Positions 29,179 through 41,094 of a stretch of DNA of 64,000 nucleotides are shown here, piece by piece. The DNA is taken from contig JASJFT010000007.1 in NCBI GenBank assembly GCA_030770425.1, forward strand, positions 190,245-254,244, read 5' to 3'. The DNA is from Darksidea phi (lineage: Eukaryota; Ascomycota; Dothideomycetes; Pleosporales; Lentitheciaceae). The notes below the pieces were generated by a model. That model was not told the origin of the DNA. It made no database searches and saw nothing but the letters and a program-made list of their open reading frames with translations. The position numbers were made by a program, and so were the translations under genes. Position 1 is the stretch's first letter, and every line of letters starts with the position of its first letter.

Positions 29179-30973
29179 ATGGCCCATAACTCAGAGAAGC
29201 AAGCCCTTATAACGGGTCCGAAACATCGCGCTGCCTCCAAAGCTACGCTGTGGGCTAGGATCGCTCTTCTATTGTTGGTGGCATACTTTTTGTTTCACAA
29301 TTACATCATCACAAGCCCACGATGGCTCTCCCGAAGCCCCAAAGCCTCGGCATCGCGATGCCCGCAGGTCGACCCTTTAATCCTAAAGTCGACAAAAGAG
29401 TTGGATGCAATGAATGATTACTTGAAGTCTGAAACTTTTCGCAACAAGTCGATAGAGCGCTTGGCCGGCGCCGTCCAGATTCCCACACAATCTTTCGATG
29501 ATCTCCGCGGCGTAGGCGAAGATCCACGCTGGGACATTTTCTATAGTTTCGCCGACTACCTCGTCAAAGCTTTCCCGCTTGTGCACTCTACTCTCCAGAT
29601 AGAGAAGGTTAATACGCATGCGTTGTTGTATACCTGGCCAGGCACAAATCCGACTCTGAAGCCAACGGTATTGATGGCGCATCAAGATGTAGTTCCCGTT
29701 CCGGATAGCACAGTAGAGCAGTGGACCCATCCGCCGTTCAGCGGATTCTTTGATGGAAAGAGTGTTTGGGGTAGGGGTGCTAGTGACTGCAAGAATCAAC
29801 TCATTGGGATCTTGGAAGCCGTGGAGGCACTTATTGAAGCGGATTTCATGCCGCAACGTACCGTGGTTCTTTCATTTGGGTTCGATGAGGAGGTCAGCGG
29901 GCAGGAAGGCGCACATCATCTTGCGCAATTCTTGCTGAAGAGGTATGGGCATAATGGCGTGGCGGTCATTATTGATGAGGGCGCCGTCAACGTCGAGAGC
30001 TGGGGTAAAACGTGGGCAGTTCCAGGTGTCGCAGAGAAGGGAGCGGTGGACACTGACATAATAGTGCGTATGCGTGGTGGTCATTCAAGCATCCCACCTC
30101 AACACAATGGCATTGGGGTAGCTAGCGAACTCATCACCCTCATTGAAGGTGAGCAAATCCCCGGCATAGATGCGGCGTCTCAGACATATACTAATCGTAT
30201 CCCCACCGCTAGCGAACCCCTACGAACCAGTTCTAGACAACGAAAACCCTTACTTGTCATGGCTCTACTGCGGATCTGAACACGCACCTGCCTTTCCCAA
30301 GAAACTCAAACACCTCCTCCACAAACGCAGCAACCAACAATCTACATGCCCTCATAAGCACAAGAAGGATGCTCTTGCCCTCGAGGCGGCAAAAGCGGGA
30401 CCGGAGATCAAGTACTTGTTTACGACGAGCGTAGCTGTGGATGTTATTCATGGAGGTGTCAAGACGAATGCGCTGCCTGAAAGGACGCAGTTTACTGTCA
30501 ATCATAGGATTAATGTCGGTTCTTCCTCGAAGGAGGTGTTCAATCATATAACGTTGCTCGCTGGACAGGTGGCTGAGAAGTTTGGTCTTACGCTCACACC
30601 TTTCAATGGCACAGAAACACCGTCTTCCATAACGCTCTCGGCACGCGACACACTTCTTGAGCCCGCGCCCATTACTCCAACATCGTCCTCGTCCAACACC
30701 ACGACTCCCTTCGCCATCCTCGCTGGCACCACCCGCGCTCTTTACGGCAAAGACTTGCTGGTCGCTCCGGGCATTATGACAGGCAATACTGATACTCGAT
30801 ACTACTGGGACTTGAGTGAACACATCTTCCGGTACGGACCGGGGTGGGACAAAGAGCAGAAAGGGTTAGGGAATATACATACGGTTGATGAGAGGGTGGG
30901 GGTGCAGGGACATGTCGATACTGTGAGGTGGATGGTAGGCTTTTTAAGAGGTATGGATGAAGCAGAGCTGTGA
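29179..30973 (+). CDS. Vacuolar carboxypeptidase S-like M20 metallopeptidase
   Basis: This zinc exopeptidase of family M20 is like yeast Cps1, which trims peptides in the vacuole. The two exons are 29179-30148 and 30213-30973; the 64-bp intron has GTGAGC, an ACTAATC branch point and TAG, and splicing gives 576 aa. One N-terminal membrane anchor (about 25-44) follows a short cytosolic tail, as in type II vacuolar CPS. Metal and catalytic residues are visible: H168 and D170 (MAHQDVV), D203 (GRGASDCKN), E237/E238 (DEEVSGQE), D266 (IIDEGA) and the late histidine in WDLSEHIFRYGP. It lies directly right of the AT-rich block and has its own TATA box. Confidence 0.92.
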
Positions 30974-31678
30974 GCCAGCTGTGTGATGGGAAGAGGCATC
31001 TGGTCGGCATATCAGAAACGTATAGCCCTGAATACCTTGAGATTCTTGTTGCGCGTTCCTACTAAGATTACACTCATCCCTGATCTTTATCGCAATCAAG
31101 CATTTGCGCATCGCCAGTGGCACCTTCAGCCCAAATTTATATGTTGATCCTCGAACACCTTATCCACGAGAGGTTCGCAACTACCGTTTCGCGCTAATTA
31201 CGAGCAGCGACCTAAGCCCGTTTGAGCGTCGCCTTTCGCAATAGGCTATATACATGACAGAAGATGACGGTTGGTCCTGCGATGCGGCATCCGAAATAAA
31301 AGAGTGGAAACACGCAATTAATACCTGACTTCAGCTCGTTCGACCCGGGTCCTGATAACGTCTTGCCAGATACTGACCGAGCGCATGATGGATGGGGGAA
31401 CATCCGCTGATCATGGAAAATGCAGGTCTTAACACGGGGAACGCATCCAACAAATCAGCCATCGTCAACGCGGTCATCACAGGCCTCGGATGCTCAACGC
31501 TGAATCAGCATTTGCGGGGCCAATCACAAGGGTAGTCGTCATCGCCCCGCATACCTGCCAAGCCACCTGCACAAGCACACAAGACCCCTCATGCGCACTG
31601 CCCCAAATCACCTTCACTTCTTCCTTTTTCATACGATCAATTTCTTCGAGTACGCATCATCCATCGACACTGACAGTC
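30974..31678. other. Intergenic
   Basis: This gap of about 700 bp lies between two plus-strand genes. The frame of the next gene is open back to 31490, but its first 63 codons are unlike the rest and are probably 5' UTR. Nothing else was recognised. Confidence 0.35.
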
Positions 31679-33037
31679 ATGGCATCATATTTCGACCTCA
31701 AACCGCGCCGCTCAACAGCTACGGCCTCACCAACAACCCAGTTCGCCAAGGCCCAAGACAATGAAGCTTTCGGGAATATGGGTCTGCTGAGCCCACAAGT
31801 CACGAGAATATTGGACGATTTGGAGCTGGACGACAAGTCGAGTGACGACGAAGAAGCTAGCCAATCCGGAGAGAGCTCGCCCTCTGACAACGACGCTGAG
31901 AGCGACCGCAGTTCACGTCGGGACAAGCCCGACCAGCACCACTTACGGAAAGCCCAAACCTCGCCGTTGCCGCAGTCTGTCAAAAAGAAGGTTCATATTG
32001 CGGCCTCGTCATCCCGGCCGGGCGTAGGTAGTGCACAGAAGCATCCGCATCTTGCAAGGTTCCATTCGCTACGGAGTATGCTCTTCCAGAGTAATATTGA
32101 AGCAAATATGCACAAGGCCAAGGAATCGGGAAGGAATGAAGAGACGGAATGTCAATGGAAAGAAGAACATGAAAAGAGACAGGGCCTTAATCGCCCCAAG
32201 ACCCCCGAATCACCACCAAAGGAGGGCTTTGCGCATAAGATTGGGAACAAGCTTCGGAGATTAACGAGCAAAGAAGTTCCGACAATGAACTCGATCGGGG
32301 AGGATATGGATAACGAGTCGACCGCAAGTGATGACGACGAGGATGAGCAGAGGGGATTGGCTGAGGACTCGGGGGAGATCAACCATTCGGATATTGAAGA
32401 TTTGGTAAGATGGGTCAGTCGACGAGACCCGCCTAGTGACGGTGAGAGACGTAAACCAGAAATCAATAAACGAGAGGTCGGCAAAGAGGACAGCGGACAC
32501 GAGAGCCTGGGACATTCAGATGTCGAGGACCTTGTGCGATGGATCAGTCGAAACGACAAGAGCCAATCGAAAACTGCTGCCGATGAAACGAAGCAACGAG
32601 ATCTTCCCCACAGTGGATACAGCGATGCGTCTACGCAATCCGACTCGGAAGATGAACCCATGGATGAAGAGGATGTAGACGACCTTGTACGCTGGGTATC
32701 TCGACGAGAAAGACCCAACGCGGGATCCGTACGCGACAAAAAGGGAGGAGCTAGCCTAGAAACCAGCTCTGAAGCAGATGACGAGCACACGGACGACCTG
32801 GTGCGGTGGACGACGTGCAAAGACGAAACTAGTGGCGAGTCAGACGTTCCAGCCGAGAACACCCCGCATCCGGTCGCAGGAAAGAAGCCTCTAAAGAAAG
32901 TCAAGCATGACGGTGGTAGCAGCTTAAAGACGGGAGTAAAAGGTCCACCCGCAAGGGAAAGCAATGCGGAACTCACGTCGGATGATATCAATGAGCTTGT
33001 GAAGTGGGTGTCGCGAAAGAAACCAATCCAAAAATAG
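31679..33037 (+). CDS. Acidic, disordered protein with five DLVRWVSRR-type repeats
   Basis: This intronless 452-aa protein starts at MASYFDLKPRR. Most of it is Ser/Asp/Glu-rich and likely disordered, with a basic stretch KLRRLTSKEV. The striking feature is a short motif repeated five times: DIEDLVRWVSRR (238-249), DVEDLVRWISRN (281-292), DVDDLVRWVSRR (332-343), HTDDLVRWTTCK (370-381) and DINELVKWVSRK (436-447). Each follows an acidic/serine run. Such regularly spaced amphipathic repeats often bind one partner several times, but no partner is known to me. The alternative start at 31490 is less likely. Confidence 0.75.
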   Translation: MASYFDLKPRRSTATASPTTQFAKAQDNEAFGNMGLLSPQVTRILDDLELDDKSSDDEEASQSGESSPSDNDAESDRSSRRDKPDQHHLRKAQTSPLPQSVKKKVHIAASSSRPGVGSAQKHPHLARFHSLRSMLFQSNIEANMHKAKESGRNEETECQWKEEHEKRQGLNRPKTPESPPKEGFAHKIGNKLRRLTSKEVPTMNSIGEDMDNESTASDDDEDEQRGLAEDSGEINHSDIEDLVRWVSRRDPPSDGERRKPEINKREVGKEDSGHESLGHSDVEDLVRWISRNDKSQSKTAADETKQRDLPHSGYSDASTQSDSEDEPMDEEDVDDLVRWVSRRERPNAGSVRDKKGGASLETSSEADDEHTDDLVRWTTCKDETSGESDVPAENTPHPVAGKKPLKKVKHDGGSSLKTGVKGPPARESNAELTSDDINELVKWVSRKKPIQK

Positions 33038-34396
33038 GCGGGAAAGAGAGCAGCAGTGTAATTTGAATTAAGGAGCAATGCGGGATGAGCAAAGCGACGG
33101 CGTGAACAGAGCAAGGTACGATCAGTTATGCCGAAACCACTAGTATAAAATATGGAAGCGGCTCGGTCTAATACAAGAGACTCCGTAGGTGTCAAAGCCC
33201 AAAATCAATTACTTGTGTACGAGTCGCCAGGATTCTGTATGTGGGAATATATGCATTGAGGCATTATGGTGAACGATCTCTAGCCATTTTAGGTGCTGCT
33301 TCTACGTATCACCAGCGGATGTCATATCCGTGGAAAACCTGCCTCTCGTCTTCGACACCCCTTTGCATCTAGCTTTGAATAAGCTATATTGTACATGAAG
33401 GGGTCGCGCGTTCAAGTTCATCGTCCCTGGCTCGTATTTAAGAAGGGCGTTCCCAAATCCAAATACTGATTAAAAGGGCCGACCATGCGAGGGTTTTGCT
33501 TGCAGAAGTACCATAGTCAGGTCGGTAGCGTTCGCGCATAATTCGAGCAGTCTGACCGCGGCGACCGGCTGGCGTCTACGAGCAACAGGAGCTGGAGCTT
33601 CTTTCGTAGAATCTAGGTGGTATTGAAACTGATAGGCTTTGCTTTAATAGTACCGATGGTCCGGAGCCCGCTGTGAATGGTGGTGAAGGCGTGGATATGA
33701 GCGAATATATCAAAGGAAATGGGGAGGTGGATAGCCTTGATAGTGAATTTTCTGGTGAGTGGCTGCCGCAGAGTGTAGCTGCTCATTCCGTTGTTAATAA
33801 GTAGTATAATAGGCTATTCTGGTTACCAGAAATCTGGTTGAGCATAGGTTATAGGACTTGATGTTTGAAATGATGAATTTGGGAGAGTATAAGATCATGT
33901 TTGCAGGGAGAAGAGGTTTGAGCAAAAGTAAGGATCGAAACGATCTTTGTTGCGGTAGACAATGATCTCCTGTTCACGCCTTCATGTCACAGCAAAGGTA
34001 CCACCGTTTTTATGCTATACATTATTACAGTACTATTGTCCACCCAATAGCTAGAACCGCGAGAGGGCTTCGATCTCGCCAAACCCCAAATCATCCTGGC
34101 CTAATGCCTAGCTCCTGAGAAGTACATATGATTGTGTCAAGCATGTGACATTAACGATACGTTTTTGTAGCGTCTACTCGCTCAAACATGATCTCACATT
34201 CCCCGCAATTGCAAGCCAAAGGTAGGGGTAATTACCGTGTGGAAACACCCGTTGACTCTCCAATCATCAAACATCCAGCAACCCAATCGTTTGGTCAAGC
34301 ACATGCATCACCTTTTTGGAATGTACGCCGTTGCAATGCTCGGACCGCTTCTTTAAGAGGCAGTGGATAGAGCAATGAGAGCATCGGCCACTTTGT
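33038..34396. other. Intergenic with a possible short gene relic
   Basis: This gap of 1.36 kb has no supported gene. An ATG-poor open frame around 33610-33804 on the plus strand reads like protein (GEGVDMSEYIKGNGEVDSL) and ends in a stop, possibly a leftover C-terminal exon. The 34188-34370 frame has no features. Confidence 0.3.
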
Positions 34397-35623
34397 CTAG
34401 GTCAGTATCTCTGTTGTATCCACAACAGTGTTAACATTTAGGGAAGTTCGGGCATGATTACCTTCCGCTTCGATAGTTGTCTTGTCCAGTGCAGCATCTT
34501 GGACCTGCGTAGAGTCAACCTTCTCGGCTTCCGGTTCGCCAGCGTCGATGTTCAGATCGGTTTCAGCGGCGGTGGTCTCACCTGCCACGAACTCTTCGGT
34601 GGCAGGCTCCGGTTCCGTGAGGCCAGTATCGCCTTCTACGAACGTAGTATCGTTGCTGGAGCCGTTTCCGAAGTTGGATTCTGCATCGGAGTCAGCTTGC
34701 TCAGCAACGTGCGACTGTGACGCATGTTGCTCACCTTCATCGTCAGAGACGGCTTCCACCTTGACAGGCGACTCGTTCACGTCCACTTGGAGGGCCTCTA
34801 ATGCTTCGTCCAAAGCCGCATCGAGATCCTCGGCTTCCTGCTCAACAAGAGCGGGGAGGTTGCACAAGCCCTGGTAGAACTTGGTCCAGGGCTCGTTCGC
34901 GGCCCAGTCGTCGCCAGACTCGTAGTCGACCTTCCAGGTGAAGGGCTTGCCCATTACACCACTCTTCTCCAGCTCCGCCTTGAGCTCTTGGTACTTGTCG
35001 AGCATAGGCTCGGTGATCACAGGACGGTAGTAATCGCCCGACTTGCCAATCATCATATACTCAAGACGCGTCTTGAGGTCGAGCACGACGCGGTTCATCT
35101 TGGACACAAAAGCGTTGTGCTGGCGGGCCTCGCGAGGCTCCGTCTCTTCGCCGGCAGTGTTCAGGAAGACCTTACCCATGAAGAATTTGTTGAAATCCTC
35201 CAAAACGTCTTTTGCTCGGGGGATCATGAGGCCCTCCTTGCTGCCCTGCACGATAATGAGGTGGTAGTACAACTCCAACCATGCCTCTTCCTTGGCGTTC
35301 CACATGCAGACTTGCTTCGCCTTTAGCCCAGCACGGCCGTACAGCTGGTTCCTCCACGAATTGATCTTGGCAATGTGGTCGATATTATCCCAGTCGATCT
35401 CCGCGTGGACGAGCTTCTTGAAGTGCAGCTCCTTGCGCTTTTTGGTGATCTGGTCCACGCAGAGCATGCGGAGCATGTCGAGATCCTTCACACCCTTAAC
35501 GGCCTTCTTGCGGACTCCCTCGGGACGGAGGTTAGAGGCGGGGACATTGCCCTTTTTCTGCTTCTGCGGCGGCGTGCCTTCCGGGACTGGGCTAGCCTTG
35601 CGCTTGAGATTGTTGGGGGACAT
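34397..35623 (-). CDS. Nuclear-type protein with Myb/SANT-like segment and acidic tail
   Basis: This intronless 408-aa protein starts at MSPNNLKRKASPV; the frame is open upstream to 35923, but that part looks like 5' UTR. The N terminus has basic clusters (LKRKASPV, QKQKKGN) suited to nuclear import. Residues about 107-153 (MWNAKEEAWLELYYHLI...FNKFFMGKV) show the W and FN-x2-F spacing also seen in the protein encoded at 13055-14848. A WAANEPWTKFYQ segment follows at about 247-258. The last 140 residues are strongly acidic. It is a chromatin- or transcription-associated protein by inference only. Confidence 0.72.
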   Translation of the reverse strand: MSPNNLKRKASPVPEGTPPQKQKKGNVPASNLRPEGVRKKAVKGVKDLDMLRMLCVDQITKKRKELHFKKLVHAEIDWDNIDHIAKINSWRNQLYGRAGLKAKQVCMWNAKEEAWLELYYHLIIVQGSKEGLMIPRAKDVLEDFNKFFMGKVFLNTAGEETEPREARQHNAFVSKMNRVVLDLKTRLEYMMIGKSGDYYRPVITEPMLDKYQELKAELEKSGVMGKPFTWKVDYESGDDWAANEPWTKFYQGLCNLPALVEQEAEDLDAALDEALEALQVDVNESPVKVEAVSDDEGEQHASQSHVAEQADSDAESNFGNGSSNDTTFVEGDTGLTEPEPATEEFVAGETTAAETDLNIDAGEPEAEKVDSTQVQDAALDKTTIEAEGNHARTSLNVNTVVDTTEILT

Positions 35624-37064
35624 AGCGCATATAGGTACTAGTCGGGCTGTAGGTGAGATTTTGAAGCGAGCGAGTGGGATTTGAAGCGAGTGGAGACCTG
35701 AAGCTCGGTGGCGAGAAGAGACAAAAGGGACTATTGTCTGTGAGTCGCGGTGCGCTTTGTGGTAGTGAGTTGTGTTTCTAACCTGGAGTCGAGGCGGAGA
35801 ATTTATACAGGCGAGGTTCAGAGTTGTGTGCACAGAAGGGTTGAAAGGCACCTTGTTATGTATGTCGACGTGGCTGTGTGAGGCACTTCGTTGGTGAAGT
35901 AGAGACTTCAACTTGTGCGCCAAGGCTCAAGAGTCCTGTCTGCAGGATCTTCTGCAGCGTGTTGGTTTTGGGCTCACTGAGCTTTCACAAGGTCGTCGAG
36001 GCTGAGATGGCAGCTCTGCATTGTAAAAGAACGCATTCACGCAGTTTTTAGGCTATTGTACGATGACAAAGTATGATATACAGAAATTAGAAAGCTGGAA
36101 TGCAAGCTTATGACTCTAATGATCTTGGAAATCCTGGTTGTATGGGCGAAGGGAGGTGGAGTACCGAGACCTTTGTGACGTAGGTCAAAAGGTCGAAAAC
36201 GCAATGGCAGTGCATTCACCACGTCGAACTTCAAACATACTCGCTTTATTACATACCATTTGCATGTCCAGCCTACAGAGAAACAAGTGGGACAGATACA
36301 TCTGTTGAAGGACTAGGGGGGGCATAGCACGCTGTTGCATAGCCATCTCCCTAAGTTCATTTCCACGGAGCCAAACTTCAGAAACGTAGCGAGCCATCAC
36401 TTTAATACACTATCGTCAGCGAACCTTACAAATATCAGGATAAACCACGGTGTATGACCTACGTTCTTCATACAAGCTGCACTTGAGGTGGTTTCATTTA
36501 CACTATGTATACTTACACATCTGTATTTCGTGCAGACCTTACAAAAGGTTTTCACATTGTGCAGATCCAAAACAAATTTACTTACACATGGTGTCTTGCT
36601 CAATTCTGGATACTGTTCTAATGGGTTGTGAGAGCTGTAGGACGAAAAAAAAAAAAATCTCGGATCAAGTAGCTTACACCGACGCGGTAGGTAGACCCGG
36701 ATGATTTTACGTCAGTGGACGCTTAGCGCCACGATAGAGTCAAGTTAGCCCAACTAGACTTATCTGAACCAAAATCACGCCCCTTCAGACACTAATCTGT
36801 AGTCCTTACGGTTGTCACCATTCTCCTTGAGTTAGTCAGAAGATGACTTCAAGTCACGCAGCATTAGGAACTAGCGGAGAATAAAACACTATCTAGATTA
36901 TCAATCCAGAGTCTCAGCTTTCCATGAATTCGGTGCGTAATCAGCTACCTCTCACCCCATATTGTTCCGCTGCAACTCCCAGAAAGCGAAGCGACACATG
37001 CGTCGCAACGAGCCTGCTCTATTTCATGCTGACTACGGACGAAGGGATCTAAAACAGACTCAGA
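35624..37064. other. Intergenic
   Basis: This 1.44-kb gap shows no gene. It contains the 5' flank of the gene ending at 34397 and a short A-tract (about 36645-36657). Short frames on both strands show no domain or signal. Confidence 0.4.
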
Positions 37065-39063
37065 CTATTCTTTGTCATCAACCTTATTAATACCCTCCTG
37101 CATCTCGTAAACAGAGCCGAGCATACCCTCAGACCACTTTCCACCATCAGTTTCACTCACCCCCTCTTGTGGCATGCCATTAGCCTCAGCCTCAGCGCCA
37201 AACTCAACACCATACGTAGCAAATTCGGCAGCAATCGCTTCCTCCATCTCCTTTGCGGACCATTCATGCTCAATCCTCTTCTTCTGTTCCTGTTCATCCC
37301 AATCCCTAATCCTAGCCGTTGCCCATCTCCACTTCTCCACCGTAACCCTATCATCAACTTTCACCCTCATGTCGGCCGGCTTCTGCAACAAAGTCCACAC
37401 CAAGCCCTCTCTCATCCACCACCAGCTCACAAGATACCCCAGCAAACCTAGCACCCGTAGCTTTTCGAATGAGTAGTTGGAGCTCGCGTATAGCGCAGCG
37501 TTGTTGTAGATTACGGGGGAGCCCCGTGCGACCTTCCACATTTCAGCGGATGCAGCGTCGAGCCAGGTGGAATCCACGCCTGTAGGAGAGACCCGGAAGC
37601 GACGGGCCGTTTCCGGAGGGATCATTCTCCAGATTGTTTCGGTGGCGCGCATATGAGCCGGTGTCGGGAGCGGCTGGAGGGGAACGAAGTAATGGAAGGG
37701 GTCCACCTAATCCATTTTAGTGTATGTTTGAAGGGACGTAGGTAGAAAGTGGGTGGACTTACGTTGTCGGATGGTTGTTGTATGTCCGTGGTGGGCGTGC
37801 CCCATTCCCCGCTCAGGCCTTTCTGCAGCAGTGGTCCTCCTTGACCCATCTCATTGGACATAGCCAATGAAGCTGGAGGATCCGACGGCCTAGAACCATT
37901 TGGATTTGGACACTGTATATTCGGCAGAGTCGGCGAAGGTACCGCTCCGTTCATATATATTCTGTTGTGTCCTTGATTGGCATCGAGGAGCGATGGTGAG
38001 TTGGATAGGCTAGCAATAGCGCTGTCAAATTCCTGGGTATTGTCTATCAACACCGCATTTATCGCTTCTCGCGGATGCTGTGTATACAATGTTGACGCCA
38101 GGATTGGGGCATTCCTTCTATCACGGTGCTGCGAGTCACCTGTTTGTCTGTTGTCATGATCGAAGGATAACGAATGATCTAGCAGTGCTGGCGGTTCCAT
38201 GCCTCCACTGTTTTGCCTTGATATGTTCCCGAGTGTGACTTTCTTGGGCGTGCCGTCTCCACTTGGAAACAACTTAGCAACTTTATATTCGGTTAGCTAA
38301 TTCGACATCAGTACATTTAATCTTGAAGCGGCGAAGGAAAAGCAAAACGTACCTCTTTCGCTATCATGGGCGGCCCTGGCTTCTTAAGTTTCTGCTTCGG
38401 CTTCGGCTTCATCTCGAATGAAAACTCCTCCTTCTTTCTCGACTTCGGTGTCTCCGGCTGTTGGGATCAGCAAAGTCAAATCGCAATCAAAAATTAAAAA
38501 GAAGTCGGACTTACGCTGCTTGGACTTGTGATGCTCCGCTTGCGCTTTTTCTGCTCGGCGAACACTTCCCTGGCATCTCTCAACACCACCGGCTTCAAAC
38601 CTAATTGGTTTGCCAGCCCCTCCTGGCTAGGGCTCTTTTTCGGCGTGTACGCCTTCTTCAAGATGCCCTTTAATGGTTTCACTGCATTCGTCTCCTTCGA
38701 CGGCGTGTGGGTGGAAGGCAGCGTAAACGGCGGAATCGGCGACAACTCTTGGCCATCGTTATCGGAAAGCTGGCGAGGCGTTTTTGGCTGCGAAGGACTC
38801 ACAACGCCTAAATTTGGTGTCGACTCCCTGACCGGGCTCGAGGCCTTGTCCATCATGACCTTCTTCATGCTCAGCGAAGTGCGTCCTATGTTGCGTAGTT
38901 TGTTGTTGTCGTATGGATGCCAAAGTCAGTCCAAAATGCAGTGACAGTGCAGAAACTTTGCTTATGTTAGCGAACGTTGCAGTGTTTGTGCAAAAGAGAC
39001 AGACGGGGGAGAGTGAGTAAAAGTTAAGGGTGGCGCACATGACTCACCCATAGTCGTTGACAT
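37065..39063 (-). CDS. Five-exon conserved-type protein of unknown function, nuclear-like
   Basis: The exons are 39063-39048 (16 nt, MSTTMG), 38885-38515, 38457-38353, 38272-37763 and 37706-37065, giving 547 aa in frame; the acceptor of exon 4 (CTAAG) is the least certain junction. The N-terminal half is Ser/Pro/Lys-rich and disordered, with RTSLSMKKVMMDKASSPVRE, SPSQPKTPRQL and KPLKGILKKAYTPKK, looking like a phosphorylated nuclear protein with SP/TP sites. The C-terminal exon (about 334-547) is a compact domain with IWRMIPPETARRFRVSP, VLGLLGYLVSWWWMREG and a charged coiled helix DWDEQEQKKRIEHEWSAKEM. The family is not recognised. Confidence 0.68.
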
Positions 39064-39747
39064 CGTTGCTACACAGCATTGAATAGGTTGAGATGTCTCG
39101 TTCGCTTTCACTATGACTAATGTGGTGTGGGCGGCGGTGTGCCCGACATGTAAGGATCGACTACCTTTCAGATCTATGCTTGGCATGAAATATAGCCACC
39201 AGAAAAGCAGGCGACAGGGCAAAATGAATAAATGGTATTGGACCCGTATCGGCTTGCAGCATAGGCTATGGCAGCACCAGTCCGGCCTACACCATGAGTA
39301 CTTTGGGACAGTTGGATGGGATAAACGTGGACTAGTGGTAATATAATTCAAGGAACAAAACTCACTCCATGGTGGGCGTACATATGATGCGGTTTGATGA
39401 CTGTGTCAGTGTCCAGTCAGATCTAGTACATGATTGACGCGAAGAGAATGGCTAGGCGAAGTCACGAACTAGAGAAGAATATTTTAGAAGCCAGGAGAGG
39501 AATGAAGAGTTCATCATGTGATAGCACTAAAGACTTGCTGCAGTCATGGAAGAAAAATTTGGGGATGATATTTTGCCAATAGGGGTTGACCATACTCTTC
39601 ATTGATGAGCGTCACTCGGCCGGTGCCTTCCAACCGAAACACCTTCCCAAGCAAGCCGCCGTAATATTACTCTGCAAAACGCCTCCTGGAACCCGTGATG
39701 ACATTCAAGTAGTACGTGCATGACGAAGGCAAGACCTGGATCGCAAG
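39064..39747. other. Intergenic
   Basis: This 684-bp gap lies between two minus-strand genes. It holds the 5' flank of the gene starting at 39063 and the 3' flank of the J-protein gene. No other feature was seen. Confidence 0.35.
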
Positions 39748-40892
39748 TCAAGCCTTCGTGCTGGTCCGACCTCGGCCCCTCTGGAGCCTGCGCTTTTTTG
39801 ACTTGGGCGGAGCTTCTTCGACTGCCTCCTCCTCGGACTCGCCAATCTCCTCTTCCTGAAGATCAGCCTCCATGTCTTCCTCATCCTTCGCCTTCTTAAC
39901 GTGGCTATTCGACTTCGATTTCTTCCTAGCTGCTGTGGCTGCAAACATCTCCTCTGACGGCTCATCCATAGGCTGGGCTCTCTTCCCGCTCCTAGGTTTA
40001 GGCGCATACCTCGCCTCCAGATGATCGAAGAAGTTGCCGTTGCGAGCCTTCTGCCGTTGCTGAATCATAGCGGCTAGGTCCGCCATACCACTAGCGTCGC
40101 TCTTCTTGGCCTTCGGCTTGCCATTCGACTTCCCTGCTGCTGCTGCCTTTTTGGCCTCCCGCTTGTCGTAATCCTCTCTCCTCTTCCTCTCGACTTCTTT
40201 CGCTCTCTGGCGCGCCTCATCATTGTTGTCTCGCTCATACGCTTCGTATGAATCAATCGTACCGTTGGCAATCTCCTCATCCAGGATCCGCCTAAACCGG
40301 TCGTCGTCCACGAGGATGTCTGACAGCATGACGGATTCGTAGATGGCACTCAGCCGGCCTTTGTACTTTGTATATGCGTTCAGCAGGTCCCGCCGTTCGC
40401 TGGGACTGTTCTTGTACTCGAGCGATATCCTGTTAATACTCTCCTCGCTGACAACATCTTCGAATTGTTGGCGGTAGAATGATAGCCAGTCGAACTCATC
40501 ATCGTCTTCAAGGGTCTCGGCGGTGCTACCGGTAAGGTCATATCGCTTGCGGCGACGGTCGTCTGAGAGGACAGCGTAGGCGAATGCGATCTCTTGAAAC
40601 TTCTTGTTGGCGGCTTCCTTCTCATCGGGTGAGGCCTTGTCTACGCTGGTCAGCATTGGGCATAGGGCGCATTCGAAAACGAGGGCATACCGGGGTGGTG
40701 CTTCAGCGCCAACTTTCGGTACGCTTTCTTCACATCGTCGGCTGTAGCTTCCTTGTCAAGACCCAACACCTCATACGGGTCGACGCTCGGCGGGCCATCG
40801 TCCGCTTCGATGTCCTCGTCATCGTTGTTGATGAACGGGTCAGCCTTTGCCTTTCTCTCCTCATGCGTACTTGGTTTCTGCCTTCTAGCCAT
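39748..40892 (-). CDS. DNAJC9-like J-domain protein
   Basis: This Hsp70 co-chaperone of the DNAJC9 type is probably nuclear. The two exons are 40892-40691 and 40640-39748; the 50-bp GTATGC...TAG intron gives 364 aa. The J domain (about 38-110) has [26 protein letters not shown] and [19 protein letters not shown]; the HPD aspartate codon is split by the intron. [18 protein letters not shown] segment and a middle helical region with [15 protein letters not shown] follow, as in DNAJC9 relatives, which bind histone H3-H4 in animals. The C terminus is Lys/Glu-rich with clusters that resemble nuclear signals. Confidence 0.9.
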
Positions 40893-41094
40893 TTTGTGTG
40901 AGTAACTTGGGCGTGGAGAGACTGTGAGTGTGTCGCAGCGGAGTCAGACCGCGTAGAGTGGTGAACGCGTCGCGTCAAAGGGTGAGGTCGGAGTTTAGGC
41001 GGAGAAGCTCTGACCACCACACCGCCACCGCCACGAATACCTGCGCCGCTGCTGCAGCAGCGGCCTTCCCTCCCTCATCGTGCTTACCGTCATC

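Noticed and set aside
32152..33195. 347-residue minus-strand frame opposite the DLVRW repeat protein
   Set aside because: It is serine/arginine-rich because it mirrors the acidic repeats; the plus strand has the regular motif spacing.
33395..33440. GTTCAAGTTC-like Pol III B box
   Set aside because: No A box at the right distance and no T-arm pairing; not enough for a tRNA call.
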